Shown piece after piece: positions 50,698 through 61,530 of a stretch of DNA of 64,000 bases. Numbering within the stretch: position 1 is the first letter of the stretch; every line of letters begins with the position of its first letter. Made by a program: the position numbers and the translations under genes. The notes below the pieces were generated by a model. The model was not told the origin of the DNA. It saw only the letters and a program-made list of their open reading frames with translations, and did no database searches. Origin of the DNA: Granulicella sp. (GTDB lineage Bacteria > Acidobacteriota > Terriglobia > Terriglobales > Acidobacteriaceae); NCBI GenBank assembly GCA_027452215.1, contig DAIDGQ010000027.1, positions 1 to 64,000 of the forward strand, read 5' to 3'.

Positions 50698-51798
50698 ATG
50701 ACTGTGCTGCATTTTCGTCATGGATGGTTCTTTGTGGTCTTTCTCTTTTGCGGTGCGTTGGTTGCCGCCAATGTGCTGCACTATGTGCTGTTTCGGTTGC
50801 TTAAGCGGAAGGAGGCCGCCGGAAGGCAGATGGGTTGGGGACTGCAGGAACACCTTGGCAGGCCAGCCCGGGCGATCTTTCTGCTGACCTGCGTCCTGAT
50901 TGCGCTACCGTTTGTGCCGGGGCTTCCGGAGTCCATGGACGCGTCGATTCGACAGGGCGTAGTGATGGCCGTTGTAGCTTCGCTCGGATGGTTTGCTGTG
51001 GGGTTAGTGTATGTATTTCAGGCGGTGCTGCTTCGCAAGTACGACCTCACCGCAGAGGATAATTTCCGGGCCCGCAGGGTACATACGCAGTTCCAGTTAT
51101 TCCGGCGGATGGCGATTGCCTTTGTGGTGGTTGTAACGATTGGCGCGCTGCTTTGGACGTTCAATGATCCAAGGATCTGGCACTACGGAAGCGGGCTGCT
51201 CGCGTCTGCTGGAATTGCATCGTTGATCCTGGCGACGGCGGCGAAGTCGACCGCTTCGAACTTTTTGGCCGGACTGCAGATTGCGCTGACCGAGCCGATT
51301 CGGATTGACGACGTGGTGGTGGTTCAGGGCGAATGGGGACGGGTAGAGGAAATTACATCTGCCTACGTGGTGATTAAGATATGGGATCTGCGCCGGCTGA
51401 TCGTGCCGCTGAGCTGGTTTATCGAGAACGCGTTTGCGAACTGGACCAGGGAGAGCTCAAACATCCTCACCACGTCGTTCCTGTATCTGGACTACGCCGT
51501 GCCGGTCAAGGAATTGAGAGCCCAGCTGGAGGTCGTCGTGAAGGCTTCTGGGATGTGGGACGGCGTTGCGATGGGCTGCCAGGTGACGAACCTCACCGCG
51601 CAGGCCATGGAAGTGCGGTGTCTTATGAGTGCCAAGGACTCGAGTACAGCATTCAATCTGCAGTGCCTGGTGAGAGAAGAGATGATGGATTGGGTGAAGG
51701 CGAAGTATCCAGAGGCGTTTCCGAACATGCGCTACCGCGCAGTGGGAGAAACCGCGAAGCAGGATGTTGGACCCGCCCAAATTGCGCCGTCGAGATAG
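50698..51798 (+). CDS. MscS-family mechanosensitive channel
   Basis: The 366 aa membrane protein has four or five helices, a pore-lining helix SAGIASLILATAAKSTASNF, and the MscS beta domain start QIALTEPIRIDDVVVV with the following WGRVEEITSAYVVIKIWD. The start at 50698 is set by AAGGAGG (50685-50691) 6 nt upstream; a frame back to 50635 lacks a ribosome site. It protects against hypo-osmotic shock or serves as a related small channel. The 214-bp gap before it holds an imperfect hairpin near 50597-50619 and no gene. Confidence 0.88.
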   Translation: MTVLHFRHGWFFVVFLFCGALVAANVLHYVLFRLLKRKEAAGRQMGWGLQEHLGRPARAIFLLTCVLIALPFVPGLPESMDASIRQGVVMAVVASLGWFAVGLVYVFQAVLLRKYDLTAEDNFRARRVHTQFQLFRRMAIAFVVVVTIGALLWTFNDPRIWHYGSGLLASAGIASLILATAAKSTASNFLAGLQIALTEPIRIDDVVVVQGEWGRVEEITSAYVVIKIWDLRRLIVPLSWFIENAFANWTRESSNILTTSFLYLDYAVPVKELRAQLEVVVKASGMWDGVAMGCQVTNLTAQAMEVRCLMSAKDSSTAFNLQCLVREEMMDWVKAKYPEAFPNMRYRAVGETAKQDVGPAQIAPSR

Positions 51799-51820
51799 TG
51801 CACTGGAACCGACAAAAAGT

Positions 51821-51852
51821 GAAGGGCGCGGCTGGTGGCCGCGCCCTTCTTT
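51821..51852. terminator. Bidirectional terminator between mscS and rho
   Basis: A perfect 12-bp stem GAAGGGCGCGGC/GCCGCGCCCTTC (51821-51832 with 51838-51849) and loop TGGTG. TTTGC follows on the plus strand. On the minus strand it is followed by ACTTTTTGTC, a five-T run, so rho itself ends at an intrinsic terminator. Confidence 0.88.
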
Positions 51853-51870
51853 GCTGCTCTGAATCTCTGG

Positions 51871-53142
51871 CTACAGGGAGCTCATGTTGTGGAGGAACTC
51901 CTGGTTGTTGCGGGTCTTGCCTAGCTTATCGCTGAGCAACTCCATCGCTTCCACCGGGCTGAGCGGGTTAAGAACCTTGCGGAGAATCCAGGTACGCTGG
52001 AGGTCGTCCTTGGGGATGAGGAGCTCTTCTTTACGCGTTCCAGAACGTTGAATATCAATCGCAGGAAAGACTCGCTTGTCAACGAGTTTGCGATCGAGGA
52101 TAACCTCCATGTTGCCGGTGCCTTTGAACTCTTCGAAGATGACCTCGTCCATACGCGAGCCGGTATCAATGAGTGCCGACGCGATGATCGTGAGCGAACC
52201 GCCTTCTTCGATATTGCGAGCCGCGCCGAAGAAGCGCTTGGGGCGCTGCAGCGCGTTGGAGTCGACGCCGCCCGAGAGAACCTTTCCGGAAGGCGGCACG
52301 ATGGTGTTGTAGGCTCGTGCCAGGCGAGTGATTGAGTCAAGCAGGATGACGACGTCGCGCTTGTGCTCGACCAGGCGCTTAGCCTCTTCGATAACCATCT
52401 CGGCCACCTGTACATGGCGTGCGGCGGGCTCGTCAAAAGTCGAAGAAATGACCTCGCCCTTGACCGAGCGCTGCATGTCGGTAACCTCTTCCGGCCGCTC
52501 ATCAATGAGCAGAACGATGAGGACGATCTCAGGGTGATTCGCCGTGATGGAGTTCGCAATGGACTGCATCAGGACGGTCTTGCCGGTACGTGGCGGAGCC
52601 ACGATGAGACCACGCTGGCCCTTGCCGATCGGGCAGAGAAGATCCATCACCCGGCCGGGAATCGCGTCCTTCACGGTCTCCATCTTGATCTGTTCCTGCG
52701 GATAGAGCGGCGTCAGGTTGTCGAACAGAATCTTGTTGCGGGTCTCTTCGGGAGACTCAAAGTTGATGGCCTCAATCTTGACGAGGGCGAAATATTTTTC
52801 GCCTTCATGCGGGCTGCGTACGTTACCGGAGATCGTGTCGCCGGTTTTAAGGTCGAACTTGCGAATCTGTGACGGCGATACGTAGATGTCGTCCGGGCCG
52901 GGTAGGTAGTTGTAGTCGGGCGACCGCAGGAATCCATACCCGTCGGGTAGGATCTCGAGAACGCCTTCGGCGAAGATGTGGCCTTCTTTTTCGCTCTGGG
53001 CCTGAAGGATCTTGAAGATGAGGTCTTGTTTGCGCAGGGCACTGGTGCCGGCAATTTCAAGAGCGCGGGCGAGCTTGCCGAGTTCGGCGATGCTCTTTTC
53101 TTTCAACTCGGAGATGGTCATGAGTACCTGAGTGGTTTCCAT
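51871..53142 (-). CDS. rho: Transcription termination factor Rho
   Basis: Hexameric RNA helicase that ends transcription. The 423 aa protein has the Rho N-terminal helices ([19 protein letters not shown]), the cold-shock-like RNA-binding domain ([20 protein letters not shown]), Walker A APPRTGKT, the Q-loop region and [13 protein letters not shown]. The first ATG is 53142; an internal ATG at 53121 gives the usual family start and has AGG 5 nt upstream, so it may be the real one. The gene is short compared with Rho proteins that carry extra N-terminal inserts. Confidence 0.97.
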   Translation of the reverse strand: METTQVLMTISELKEKSIAELGKLARALEIAGTSALRKQDLIFKILQAQSEKEGHIFAEGVLEILPDGYGFLRSPDYNYLPGPDDIYVSPSQIRKFDLKTGDTISGNVRSPHEGEKYFALVKIEAINFESPEETRNKILFDNLTPLYPQEQIKMETVKDAIPGRVMDLLCPIGKGQRGLIVAPPRTGKTVLMQSIANSITANHPEIVLIVLLIDERPEEVTDMQRSVKGEVISSTFDEPAARHVQVAEMVIEEAKRLVEHKRDVVILLDSITRLARAYNTIVPPSGKVLSGGVDSNALQRPKRFFGAARNIEEGGSLTIIASALIDTGSRMDEVIFEEFKGTGNMEVILDRKLVDKRVFPAIDIQRSGTRKEELLIPKDDLQRTWILRKVLNPLSPVEAMELLSDKLGKTRNNQEFLHNMSSL

Positions 53143-53315
53143 AGATTTTTGCGGGATGGGATGAGGCGAGGGGGTAGTGCGGAATTACGCTGGAACGGGG
53201 AGTCATCGAGAGATGAGCTACAGAAGTGATTGGGCGGGGGGTGACAGGTAAGCAGGTTTAATCGTGCTACAAATATGACGTGTAGGTTGGGTAAAGCCTA
53301 GCAGATGGGGATGAG

Positions 53316-53351
53316 GAAAACATGGCCGGGCGATCGGAACCGCTCGGCCAT
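53316..53351 (-). terminator. Terminator of rpoZ
   Basis: A 10-bp stem ATGGCCGAGC/GCCCGGCCAT read on the minus strand (one G-U pair), 7 bp after the rpoZ stop, followed by GTTTTCC. Confidence 0.7.
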
Positions 53352-53358
53352 ATCTCGA

Positions 53359-53580
53359 TTAAGCTGCGCGGCGTTCGCTGGGAACAAACCCGGCGATGCC
53401 ATCATCGGTGGTCGTATCCATGGGAATCGTGTCCTTGAAACGGTCAAGGACCTCATTGGTGGTGTCCTGCAAGCGGGTGTTGGGCTTATGCAGTTTGCGC
53501 GTAGCTTTCGATGCGAGTTGGCAGAGCTTATAGCGATTGTTCACGTGCGTAAGGGCACCAAAAATCAGATCTGAGCGCAT
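53359..53580 (-). CDS. rpoZ: RNA polymerase omega subunit
   Basis: The 73 aa protein MRSDLIFGALTHVNNRYKLC-like matches the omega family: a start with FxAL, NRYKLCQLASKATRKLH, then a variable acidic tail. Omega helps assemble beta-prime. It lacks the longer C-terminus of the E. coli protein but is close to acidobacterial length. The ribosome site TTAGGAG lies 8 nt before the ATG. It is followed on the same strand by rho after its own terminator. Confidence 0.85.
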   Translation of the reverse strand: MRSDLIFGALTHVNNRYKLCQLASKATRKLHKPNTRLQDTTNEVLDRFKDTIPMDTTTDDGIAGFVPSERRAA

Positions 53581-54045
53581 GGATAATTCTCCTAAGGTGG
53601 GCGAGGCTCCGGCAACATCGAGGTAGCGCCTGTGATCGGATGCTTCGTGGCTTGTTCAAGTTGTAACAAGCCGGTTACTAGTTAGACGCATTTCTGGGAC
53701 AGCCAGATGCGTCAAAAATCTTATGCAGGGGCTGCCTCCCGCAAGTTATTGCCACACAGCTAGTTAGGTGGCGATCGTACAGGTTGATCCCGCCCCATAG
53801 GATCAGGGGAATACTCTTAGAACCATGAGACGACACTATGTTTGGAAGGATTATCGCGGCTGAAGTCGGCTGTGTAGCCGAACCGAGACTAAGACGAAGC
53901 CCTTGAAGTGTTAGAGGAGAAACTTCTGCCTTAATGCCTACCTCTTGCACGATACCGCCTGAAATCGCAAAGGTCAATCCTTTTTTTGGGACTTTCCACG
54001 GAATGGTTTACTGAAAATGGAATCTCCCCAATTTAGGACCAGCAC
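53581..54045. other. 465-bp intergenic region, lower GC, no certain gene
   Basis: The gap between rpoZ and comM is less GC-rich than its surroundings. It holds an inverted repeat GGCTTGTT/AACAAGCC (53649-53656 with 53665-53672). A 99-codon frame on the minus strand (53678-53977) has no ribosome site, no recognisable family and no codon bias like neighbouring genes, so it is left uncalled. The promoter of rpoZ must lie in the left part of this gap. Confidence 0.5.
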
Positions 54046-55638
54046 TTACGACCAATAGCTGCGGTCGAGAGTGCGGTATTGGATCGCTTCGGCGATGTGG
54101 GGCACTGTGATGGACGGTGCGCCTTCGAGGTCGGCGATGGTGCGGGCTACTTTGAGGATGCGGTCGTGAGCCCGCGCGCTAAGCCCCTGCTGCTGCATGG
54201 CTCGCTCGAGCAGTCGCTCGGCGTCGGTGGAGAGTTCGCAGAACGTGCGAATCTGCTGGGTCGACATCTGTGCGTTCGCGAAGATGGCGCGGCTGGGCGC
54301 GCGGGAGGATGGCTTGGTGCGGACCGGGGTTTCAAGGAATCGGGCATGCTGGATCTCGCGGGCAGCCAGCACGCGGGCTCGAATCTCTGCGGAGCCCTCG
54401 GAGCTGGCGCCACCGCGAAGCTCCTTATATTGCACCGCCGGGACTTCGATGTGGATGTCGATGCGATCCAGCAGCGGGCCGCTGACTTTGCTCACATAGC
54501 GCTGGATCATGGGAGGCGTGCACATGCACTCGCGCGACTTGTCGTTGAAGTAGCCGCAGGGGCATGGGTTCATGGCGGCCGCGAGCATAAACCGCGCGGG
54601 AAAGCTGAGCGACATGGCCGCTCGCGAGATCGTCACCATACCATCTTCGAGTGGCTGTCGGAGAACCTCAAGGACGTTGCGGGGGAACTCAGGGAGCTCG
54701 TCCAGGAAGAGCAATCCGTTGTGGGCGAGGGACACTTCTCCCGGTCGCGGAATCATGCCGCCACCGATGAGGCCAGCATCGGAGACAGTGTGGTGCGGCG
54801 AACGAAACGGGCGGTGCGTAACGAGGCCTTCGTCGCGGTTGAGGATCCCGGCGACAGAATGGATCTTCGTGGTCTCCAGAGCCTCTTCAAAGCGCAGCGG
54901 CGTGAGTATCGACGGCAGGCGCTTGGCCAGCATGGTCTTGCCTGAGCCTGGAGGGCCGATCATGAGGATATTGTGCCCCCCAGCTGCAGCCACTTCCAGA
55001 GCACGTTTTGCCACATGCTGGCCGCGGACGTCGCGGAAGTCAGCTTGATATTCAACGGCCTCATTAAGCAGGGTGGTGCAGTCGACGACGAGAGGCTGGG
55101 CAAAAATGCTGCCGTTGGCGGCGGAGTTAAGCAGCTCGCGGACCTCAAGTAGTGATGTCACAGGATAGACGTTAACTCCGGAGACCACGGCCGCCTCGCG
55201 GGCGTTAGCCGCGGGGATGACCAGGTTGTGAATGCCAGCGGCGCGGGCTGCGATGGCAATCGGGAGCATGCCCTGGACCGCCCGGAGCGAGCCATCGAGG
55301 CCAAGCTCGCCGACCAGGACAAAGTCGGAGATGTCCTTGATGGTGAGGGCTCCGTAGGCTCCAAGGATGCCAATCGCGATGGGAAGGTCGAAGCCCGACC
55401 CCTCTTTCTTGAGGTCGGCCGGAGCGAGATTGATGGTGATCCGAGTGGGAGGAAGATCGAAGCCCGAGTTCTTGATCGCGGAACGAACGCGGTCTCGCGA
55501 TTCTCTGACCGCCGCATCGGGCAGGCCAACCGTGGCGAAGGTTTCTTCCTGGGTTTTGATGCCCGAGAAGTCGACCTCTACGTCGATGATATGTGCGTCG
55601 ATGCCGTAGACGGCGGCGCTGCGAGCTTTGAAGAGCAT
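54046..55638 (-). CDS. comM: ComM/YifB family AAA+ ATPase (Mg-chelatase-like)
   Basis: The 530 aa protein has the Lon-like N-terminal domain ([20 protein letters not shown]), the AAA+ Mg-chelatase domain with Walker [11 protein letters not shown], and the C-terminal domain. ComM is a DNA helicase that aids branch migration in natural transformation. Start MLFKARSAA at 55638 is preferred; a frame to 55680 adds 14 unlike residues. A CxC-x7-CMC-like cluster ([16 protein letters not shown]) typical of the family is present. Confidence 0.93.
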   Translation of the reverse strand: MLFKARSAAVYGIDAHIIDVEVDFSGIKTQEETFATVGLPDAAVRESRDRVRSAIKNSGFDLPPTRITINLAPADLKKEGSGFDLPIAIGILGAYGALTIKDISDFVLVGELGLDGSLRAVQGMLPIAIAARAAGIHNLVIPAANAREAAVVSGVNVYPVTSLLEVRELLNSAANGSIFAQPLVVDCTTLLNEAVEYQADFRDVRGQHVAKRALEVAAAGGHNILMIGPPGSGKTMLAKRLPSILTPLRFEEALETTKIHSVAGILNRDEGLVTHRPFRSPHHTVSDAGLIGGGMIPRPGEVSLAHNGLLFLDELPEFPRNVLEVLRQPLEDGMVTISRAAMSLSFPARFMLAAAMNPCPCGYFNDKSRECMCTPPMIQRYVSKVSGPLLDRIDIHIEVPAVQYKELRGGASSEGSAEIRARVLAAREIQHARFLETPVRTKPSSRAPSRAIFANAQMSTQQIRTFCELSTDAERLLERAMQQQGLSARAHDRILKVARTIADLEGAPSITVPHIAEAIQYRTLDRSYWS

Positions 55639-55713
55639 GCCTGATGATTCCTTGAGGCCGTGATGCGGTAAGTGTAGCACTGCACCTAAAATGATCGCGG
55701 TGATGGAGGCGTT

Positions 55714-56139
55714 ATGGCGCGTGAATCAGAGCAGGGAAAGGCAAAGCGAACGGAGGAGAGGGTCAGATCAGGGGAGCAGAAAGACCTGTCGACATATCGG
55801 CGGCTGGCTCTGGCGTTACCTGGCGCAGAGGAGGCCTCGCACATGGGCGCGCCGGATTTCCGGATCAACGGAAGGATCTTTGCGACGCTGGCGTACGGCA
55901 GAAAGGGACTCGGTACGCTGATGATCAGTCCGGAACAGCAGGCGTTGTTTGTAGCGGAGGCGCCGGAGTATTTCTCTGCCGTCGCGGGAGGTTGGGGTAA
56001 ATCGGGTGCGACGCTGGTGCGTGTTGATGCTCCCGAGAGTGTGCTGGCGGGGGCGCTATCGACGGCATTCCAGCATGTTTTGGGGAAGCAGGCCTTGGGG
56101 CGGAAATCGGTGGCGGCGAAGGCAAAGGTTCAGAGGTGA
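55714..56139 (+). CDS. MmcQ/YjbR family protein
   Basis: The 141 aa protein has the YjbR-type core from about residue 27: [20 protein letters not shown], then [18 protein letters not shown] and an [20 protein letters not shown] region. YjbR proteins bind DNA weakly in structural work, and their cellular role is unknown. The N-terminus is Lys/Arg/Glu-rich and the C-terminal tail basic. It lies in the gap between comM and sdaA. Confidence 0.75.
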   Translation: MARESEQGKAKRTEERVRSGEQKDLSTYRRLALALPGAEEASHMGAPDFRINGRIFATLAYGRKGLGTLMISPEQQALFVAEAPEYFSAVAGGWGKSGATLVRVDAPESVLAGALSTAFQHVLGKQALGRKSVAAKAKVQR

Positions 56140-56175
56140 CGGCTACAATCATGGGGACGTGAGGCTTACCCTGCG

Positions 56176-57672
56176 ATGAATACGAGTTTGTTTGAGCTGT
56201 TCAAGATCGGGATTGGGCCATCGAGCTCGCACACGGTAGGGCCCATGCGCGCCGCACTGAGATTCGTAAGAGAGCTTTCAGCGCGCGGAGAGTTCGGTTC
56301 CGCCATCACGGTAGACCTCTATGGTTCGTTGGCGCTTACAGGGATTGGGCATGGTACCGATCGGGCCGTGATCATGGGGTTGCTCGAGGAGTCGCCCGAC
56401 ACGGTGGACCTGAATACTATTGGCGGGAAGATCGAGGAGTTGCGCGCTACTGGCGAGTTGAACCTATCGGGAAAACATGCGGTGCGATTCGACCCCGCGA
56501 TGGATTTGCGTTTCCGCCGAGACCAGATGTATCCGGATGCGGGCGTGGTGACCCATCCGAATGGAATGCGGTTTACCTCGCTCGATGCCAGTGGGAAGGT
56601 CTTGTTTCAACACGTGTTCTACTCGGTGGGCGGAGGGTTCATTCTTTCGGAGGAGGAGTTTGCCGCGGCCGACGGCGGATCGAAGCGGCGTGAGGTTCCG
56701 TACGCTTACTCAAGTGCGGATGAGTTGCTGAGGTTGGGCGAAGCACATGGCCTGTCGATTGCCGAAATGGTGCTGGCGAATGAGGTCGCATTGCTGGCCG
56801 ATCCGACCATCGTGCGAAGGATCGATCGAATCGTGTCACCGCTGCGGCCAGGCAACAAGATGACGCAGGCGGAGGAGTCCCTGACCGGTGAAGCGAGGGT
56901 TAAGGCGGCGATCTTTACCCTGTGGCAGGCTATGTCCGATTGCATTGAGCGAGGGATTGCGACGGAGGGAACGCTCCCGGGCGGCCTCAATGTACGGCGT
57001 CGAGCTCCGGGGCTCGCCCGGCGATTGGCAGCAATGGACGAGGTGGGGAAGGTGCGTGATCCTCTGGCACCGCTTGACTCTGTAACGCTGGTGGCGATGG
57101 CGGTCAATGAAGAGAATGCCGCAGGCGGAAGAGTGGTCACCGCTCCAACCAATGGAGCCGCGGGGATCATTCCGGCGATTGCGTATTACTACCTGAACCA
57201 CGCGAGCCAGGGGCTAGATGACCAGCAGAAGCAGGAGGGGCTACTGCGGTACTTTCTAACCGCCGCTGCGATCGGAATCTTGTATAAGGAGAACGCTTCC
57301 ATCTCGGGTGCGGAGGTTGGATGTCAGGGAGAGGTAGGTGTGGCGTGCTCAATGGCGGCGGGCGGTTTGGTAGCGGCGTTGGGAGGAGATAACGCCGCTG
57401 TGGAGTCGGCCGCCGAAATTGCGATGGAGCACAATCTCGGCATGACCTGCGATCCGATCGGAGGACTCGTGCAGATTCCCTGCATCGAGCGCAATGGGAT
57501 GGGCGCAGTGAAGGCGGTCAATGCTGCGAGGCTCGCGATCAACGATCAGGGCGTGCATAAAGTTTCGCTGGATCAGGTCATTGAGACGATGTACCGGACG
57601 GGAATGGACATGCAGTCGCGCTATAAGGAGACGAGCCTGGCAGGGTTAGCGCTGAATATTATTGAGTGCTGA
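56176..57672 (+). CDS. sdaA: L-serine ammonia-lyase (Fe-S)
   Basis: Deaminates serine to pyruvate using an oxygen-labile 4Fe-4S cluster. The 498 aa one-chain form has [20 protein letters not shown] at the N-terminus, and in the C-terminal half [38 protein letters not shown] and [20 protein letters not shown] with the cluster cysteines. The beta and alpha parts are fused, as in E. coli SdaA. Length is slightly over the E. coli enzyme, with extra residues near 165-185. It overlaps the next gene by 7 bp if that gene uses GTG 57666. Confidence 0.95.
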   Translation: MNTSLFELFKIGIGPSSSHTVGPMRAALRFVRELSARGEFGSAITVDLYGSLALTGIGHGTDRAVIMGLLEESPDTVDLNTIGGKIEELRATGELNLSGKHAVRFDPAMDLRFRRDQMYPDAGVVTHPNGMRFTSLDASGKVLFQHVFYSVGGGFILSEEEFAAADGGSKRREVPYAYSSADELLRLGEAHGLSIAEMVLANEVALLADPTIVRRIDRIVSPLRPGNKMTQAEESLTGEARVKAAIFTLWQAMSDCIERGIATEGTLPGGLNVRRRAPGLARRLAAMDEVGKVRDPLAPLDSVTLVAMAVNEENAAGGRVVTAPTNGAAGIIPAIAYYYLNHASQGLDDQQKQEGLLRYFLTAAAIGILYKENASISGAEVGCQGEVGVACSMAAGGLVAALGGDNAAVESAAEIAMEHNLGMTCDPIGGLVQIPCIERNGMGAVKAVNAARLAINDQGVHKVSLDQVIETMYRTGMDMQSRYKETSLAGLALNIIEC

Positions 57673-59000
57673 GACGGCGAGTAGAGGTTGATAGACTAAA
57701 GCCCATGGCCCCGTTGGAATCGCAGAACTCTGGCGCACGTACGCATGACCGGCGGCTGCTGGTGTTTGTCCTGGTGAGTTTGTTCCTTGCGAACATTGCA
57801 CAGTGGGCGATTTGCCGGGCACTGCATCTGGGAAATCCAGGGAGCATGATTCCAGACCTGCGCGCGTTCTTTCATCTCCGGCAGTGGACGGATTCCTGGC
57901 TGCCGATGATGAAATCGCTGGATTATTTCAAGGCCCATCCAACGTTGCCAATCTATGACGCGAAGCTATATGACACGCTCATTTATTCTCTTGCGAGCGA
58001 ATTGCCGCTGGTTGCGATGCGGGCGATTGGCATGAGCGACGCGGCCATGCTTCGCACGCTGGCGGTGCTTTCATTTTTGGCAGTTTGGGGAGTGGCGGCG
58101 GTGTCGCTGGTCATGGGCCGGTGGCTGCTGCGTCGACGTGGCGCCGAACTTACATGGCCTGCGATAGTGGCAGTTGTGCTCGCGGTGCTGGGATGCTATC
58201 CGCTACTCAAGGGATATTCCCTCGGCAATGCGCAGACGTTTTTGTCCTTTGGATTTGCACTGCTGCTTTTGTTGTGGACGACGGGTCGTGAGCGCAGTGC
58301 GGGTGTCGTCGCTGCTCTGATGACGGCGGTGAAGCCGCAATTTATTTTGCTGCTCGTATGGATGCTCGTAAGGAAGCGGTGGGGCGCGGCGTGGGCGTTT
58401 GTGGCTTGCGGAGTGGTGCTGATTGCCGCGTCGGTTGCAGTGTTTGGTTGGCACAATAACCTGGACTACATCGGGGTGCTGGCGGGGCTGAGTCATAAGG
58501 CGCAGTCGCACTATGCGAACCAGTCGATGTTTGGAACGATCAATCGCATGATCTTCAACGGGGAGAATATCGGCTACACGCCATACGTGTACACGCCATA
58601 CATTCCCTGGGTGTACCGGCTCACGGTAGCGACGTCGCTGCTTCTGGTCGGTTTGGTGCTGGCGTATCCATGGAGGCAGCTGCGAGGCTCGACCGCCGAC
58701 TTGGCAGCGATGGGGATTATTGCGGTCGCGGCGAGTCCCATGGCATGGGAGCATCACTACGGCATCGTGTTTGCGATTGCCGCGTGGGCTTGGTTCGCCC
58801 ATGGATGCTGGATGAAGGAGCGCCCTTGGCTGTTGGGCGTTGCCGTGTTTCTCTGCATGAATTTTCTGCCGGCGTTCAATTATCTTTCGGATATACGCGG
58901 GTGGAATATCTTGCAGTCCTATCTCTATATCGGCGCGCTGATGCTGGTAGGTTGGTTGATGCATCTCAGCCGCGGCGCTGATGAATCGACGCAGGTCTAG
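57666..59000 (+). CDS. GT87-family (DUF2029) membrane glycosyltransferase
   Basis: The protein of about 444 aa has roughly ten membrane helices, an acidic first loop after the first helix and [14 protein letters not shown] and [20 protein letters not shown] patterns of GT87 polyprenyl-phosphate-mannose-using transferases. It probably adds a sugar to an envelope glycan. The start may be GTG 57666, overlapping sdaA, or ATG 57705; neither has a clear ribosome site. The stop shares the tetramer CTAG with the stop of the convergent thiolase. Confidence 0.78.
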   Translation: MLRRRVEVDRLKPMAPLESQNSGARTHDRRLLVFVLVSLFLANIAQWAICRALHLGNPGSMIPDLRAFFHLRQWTDSWLPMMKSLDYFKAHPTLPIYDAKLYDTLIYSLASELPLVAMRAIGMSDAAMLRTLAVLSFLAVWGVAAVSLVMGRWLLRRRGAELTWPAIVAVVLAVLGCYPLLKGYSLGNAQTFLSFGFALLLLLWTTGRERSAGVVAALMTAVKPQFILLLVWMLVRKRWGAAWAFVACGVVLIAASVAVFGWHNNLDYIGVLAGLSHKAQSHYANQSMFGTINRMIFNGENIGYTPYVYTPYIPWVYRLTVATSLLLVGLVLAYPWRQLRGSTADLAAMGIIAVAASPMAWEHHYGIVFAIAAWAWFAHGCWMKERPWLLGVAVFLCMNFLPAFNYLSDIRGWNILQSYLYIGALMLVGWLMHLSRGADESTQV

Positions 59001-60178
59001 CGCTCCAGCGCCATGGCGACGGAGTTGCCTCCTCCGAGGCACAGGGCGGCAACTCCCCTATGAACGTTGCGGCGCTGCATCTCATAGAGCAGCGTAACCA
59101 GGATGCGAGCGCCGCTGGCTCCGATTGGATGACCAATCGCGACCGCTCCTCCATTGACGTTAACGCGATCGAGAGAAAGCCCCAGTTCCTTTGTGACACC
59201 GAGCGCCTGGACAGCGAACGCTTCGTTGAGCTCATAGAGGTCAACCTCATCAAGTGTCCAGTCCGCGCGAGCAAGAACCTTCTGGATTCCGGTCACCGGC
59301 GCGAGCATCACCCATCGGGGAGCGACACCGCTGGTGGCCTGTGCGCGGATCGTTGCAAGCGGCGTGAGGTGCAGTTCACGCGCGCGATCGGCAGACATCA
59401 GAACGACGGCCGCGGCCGCATCATTCACGCCCGGAGCGTTGCCTGCCGTGACGGTGCCATCTTTTTTGAAGGCGGGCCTGAGGGACGCGAGAGCTTCGAG
59501 TGAGGTGTCGGGGCGAACGCTTTCGTCGAGCGTGAGGAAGGACGGAGGAGCTCCCTTTTTTGTTGCGAGGGGAACAGGAATGATCTCTGCATCGAAGCGC
59601 CCTTCGCGTTGTGCGGCGGCGGCTTTCAGGTGCGAGTTGAGAGCGTACATATCCTGTTGCTCGCGAGTGATGGAGTGCTTGTCGGCGACAAGTTCGCCGG
59701 TCATACCCATGTGCTGATCGTCGCAGGCGCACCAGAGGCCGTCGTTGATCATGGAGTCGACGGCCTCCGTGTTGCCCATGCGAAACCCCTTGCGAGCATT
59801 GGGTAGAAGGTATGGCGCGTTGGACATGGATTCCATGCCTCCAGCAACGGCGATCTCGGAATCACCGGTCGCGATGGCTTGTGCGGCAAGTCCGACGGAC
59901 TTGAGACCAGACCCGCATACCATGTTGATGGTGAGCGCGGAGACAGTATCAGCGAGGCCTCCGCGAAGTGCCGCCTGACGTGCCGGATTTTGGCCAAGCC
60001 CAGCGGGAAGCACGCAGCCCATAATGCACTCAGTCACTTCTGCGGGTGCGATGGATGCACGTTCGACCGCGGCACGCACGGCCATCGCACCGAGTTCAAC
60101 GGCCGAGAGATAGGAGAGCGCGCCGAGGAACTTTCCTACGGGCGTGCGGGCTGCGCTCACGATGACGACTTCTCGCAT
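58997..60178 (-). CDS. Acetyl-CoA C-acetyltransferase (thiolase)
   Basis: Condenses two acetyl-CoA to acetoacetyl-CoA or runs in reverse. The 393 aa protein has the nucleophile Cys in [11 protein letters not shown], then [23 protein letters not shown] with the catalytic His, and [12 protein letters not shown] with the second Cys. AGGAG lies 5 nt before the ATG. It is most like biosynthetic AtoB/PhaA thiolases, but no PHB genes are near. The gene is convergent with the GT87 gene, overlapping by 4 bp. Confidence 0.94.
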   Translation of the reverse strand: MREVVIVSAARTPVGKFLGALSYLSAVELGAMAVRAAVERASIAPAEVTECIMGCVLPAGLGQNPARQAALRGGLADTVSALTINMVCGSGLKSVGLAAQAIATGDSEIAVAGGMESMSNAPYLLPNARKGFRMGNTEAVDSMINDGLWCACDDQHMGMTGELVADKHSITREQQDMYALNSHLKAAAAQREGRFDAEIIPVPLATKKGAPPSFLTLDESVRPDTSLEALASLRPAFKKDGTVTAGNAPGVNDAAAAVVLMSADRARELHLTPLATIRAQATSGVAPRWVMLAPVTGIQKVLARADWTLDEVDLYELNEAFAVQALGVTKELGLSLDRVNVNGGAVAIGHPIGASGARILVTLLYEMQRRNVHRGVAALCLGGGNSVAMALER

Positions 60179-60534
60179 GGGGACTCCTATGTTTACGACA
60201 TTCGCTGCCGGTACTCTTCAAACACCGAAGTATACGACGCAAAGCATGTCGCATGCTGTGGCGAGTCATTGGTTGTTCAACGCCCACGCTCTGCTTCAGC
60301 TCGAGGCATCGAAGCGCAACTCATTGTGCTGCGCTTCGTCGATATTTTGATGCGAGGTGTCCTGCGTTTGCATTGCATCCTCGGCATAAATAGATGGCGA
60401 CCAAGATGGTGGTTGCGCCTCGCATTCGTAACCTTGAGCCGATCATGGAGCCGCGCCTCCCCGGCGTGACGTGAGGTCGATCGCGAGTGAGGAAAAGTAG
60501 GGACAAAATTTCGTCGCTACCGATTCTTTTTTGC

Positions 60535-60563
60535 TTGACTCTTCGGCGCGAGAAAACTATACC
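60535..60563 (+). promoter_or_regulatory. Strong sigma-70-like promoter in the thiolase-rsmE gap
   Basis: TTGACT (60535-60540), exactly 17 bp, then TATACC (60558-60563). This is among the best promoter matches in the window. The expected start is near 60570, some 190 bp before rsmE. Confidence 0.65.
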
Positions 60564-60569
60564 TTCGTT

Positions 60570-60704
60570 AGCTGCTTCATACAGATGAACGCAGCGTCGA
60601 TGGTTACCATCGATCGGGAGCGCAGGCAAACGCAACCAAGGCAAAGCATCACCATCAAGGCAACACACTCAGGGAATGCGATCTTCGCATTCCCTGAGGT
60701 GTTT
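60570..60704 (+). ncRNA. Candidate small RNA or rsmE leader attenuator
   Basis: A transcript from the promoter at 60535-60563 would run about 135 nt to a very strong hairpin. AACAC plus CTCAGGGAATGCGA (60662-60681, one bulged A) pairs with TCGCATTCCCTGAG plus GTGTT (60685-60703) around a TCT loop, with TTTAA after it. A second small hairpin GATGGT/ACCATC lies near 60598-60611. It can be a free-standing sRNA or a leader that controls rsmE. A 45-codon frame (60584-60721) runs through it; coding seems less likely because the stem falls inside that frame and no ribosome site is seen. The remaining gap 60179-60530 shows no gene. Confidence 0.45.
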
Positions 60705-60760
60705 AATCGCCAATGTTCATAAGGTGTTCGAGCATGGTGCGAACACAGTATCCTGTTTGT

Positions 60761-61468
60761 ATGACGAGACGTAGATGGATTGCCGATACGTGGACAAAGA
60801 CAACTGCATCGTTGAAGGGCGAGCAGGCCGTGCATCTTGCACGAGTGCTGCGGGCACAGCCGGGGCAGATTTTTGATGTAGTGGCGAACGGATTTTTACA
60901 TCGGGCTGAGATTATTTCTTCCTCCGAGCAGGAGGTGGTGTTCACGCTGCATGAAGAATTGGAGGCAGAGAGTGCGCTGCCCGTCCACCTGCTCATGGCG
61001 GTGTTCAAGTTCGATCACATGGAGTGGGGAATCGAAAAGGCGACAGAGTTGGGAGTGGCGCGGATCACTCCGGTGATCGCTCGCAGGACTGAGAAGCACC
61101 TGGCGCAGGCGGCCGCAAAACGCGTGGACCGTTGGCGACGGATTGCGCGCGAGGCATCGCAGCAGTCGCGGCGAACCGACGTGCCGCAGATCGATGATCC
61201 TGTTGCATTGAAGGCCGCATTGGCAATGGCAAGCGCGGAGCGTAAGTTGCTGCTTGCCGAGACGGAGCAGGAAAATTCTCTCCGCGTGGCGCTGCTAGGG
61301 GAGGCCGCGAACGTGGCGCTCGCGATTGGTCCCGAGGGTGGATGGACAGCAGAAGAGATGGCTCTGTTCAGTGAGCACGGGTGGAAGCATGTGACGCTGG
61401 GTCCAAGGATCTTGCGGGCGGAGACCGCGGCAATTGCGGGGCTCGCCCTGTGCGCGGCGATGTTGTAG
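60761..61468 (+). CDS. rsmE: 16S rRNA m3U1498 methyltransferase RsmE
   Basis: SPOUT-class methyltransferase that modifies 16S rRNA at U1498. The 235 aa protein starts MTRRRWIADTW, has HLARVLRAQPGQIFDV in the PUA-like N-terminal domain, and the knotted SAM site LAIGPEGGWTAEEM and LGPRILRAETAAIAGL. In-frame ATGs at 60713 and 60734 are upstream; 60761 fits the family. In many bacteria rsmE lies next to dnaJ/prmA; here dnaJ is convergent. Confidence 0.94.
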   Translation: MTRRRWIADTWTKTTASLKGEQAVHLARVLRAQPGQIFDVVANGFLHRAEIISSSEQEVVFTLHEELEAESALPVHLLMAVFKFDHMEWGIEKATELGVARITPVIARRTEKHLAQAAAKRVDRWRRIAREASQQSRRTDVPQIDDPVALKAALAMASAERKLLLAETEQENSLRVALLGEAANVALAIGPEGGWTAEEMALFSEHGWKHVTLGPRILRAETAAIAGLALCAAML

Positions 61469-61480
61469 AGCAGAGACGGA

Positions 61481-61516
61481 AACGGCGACCGATGAGAGAT
61501 CGGTCGCCGTTCTCTT
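61481..61516. terminator. Bidirectional terminator between rsmE and dnaJ
   Basis: A perfect 13-bp stem AACGGCGACCGAT/ATCGGTCGCCGTT (61481-61493 with 61499-61511) and loop GAGAG, with CTCTTTG after it. It serves both convergent genes. Confidence 0.85.
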
Positions 61517-61530
61517 TGTGACACTCCAAG

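Noticed and set aside
53678-53977. 99-codon minus-strand frame between rpoZ and comM
   Set aside because: No ribosome site, no known family, codon use unlike neighbours; kept as uncertain intergenic sequence.
60531-60722. 63-codon frame in the thiolase-rsmE gap
   Set aside because: Its first codons overlap the promoter and its end overlaps the terminator-like hairpin; an RNA explanation fits better.
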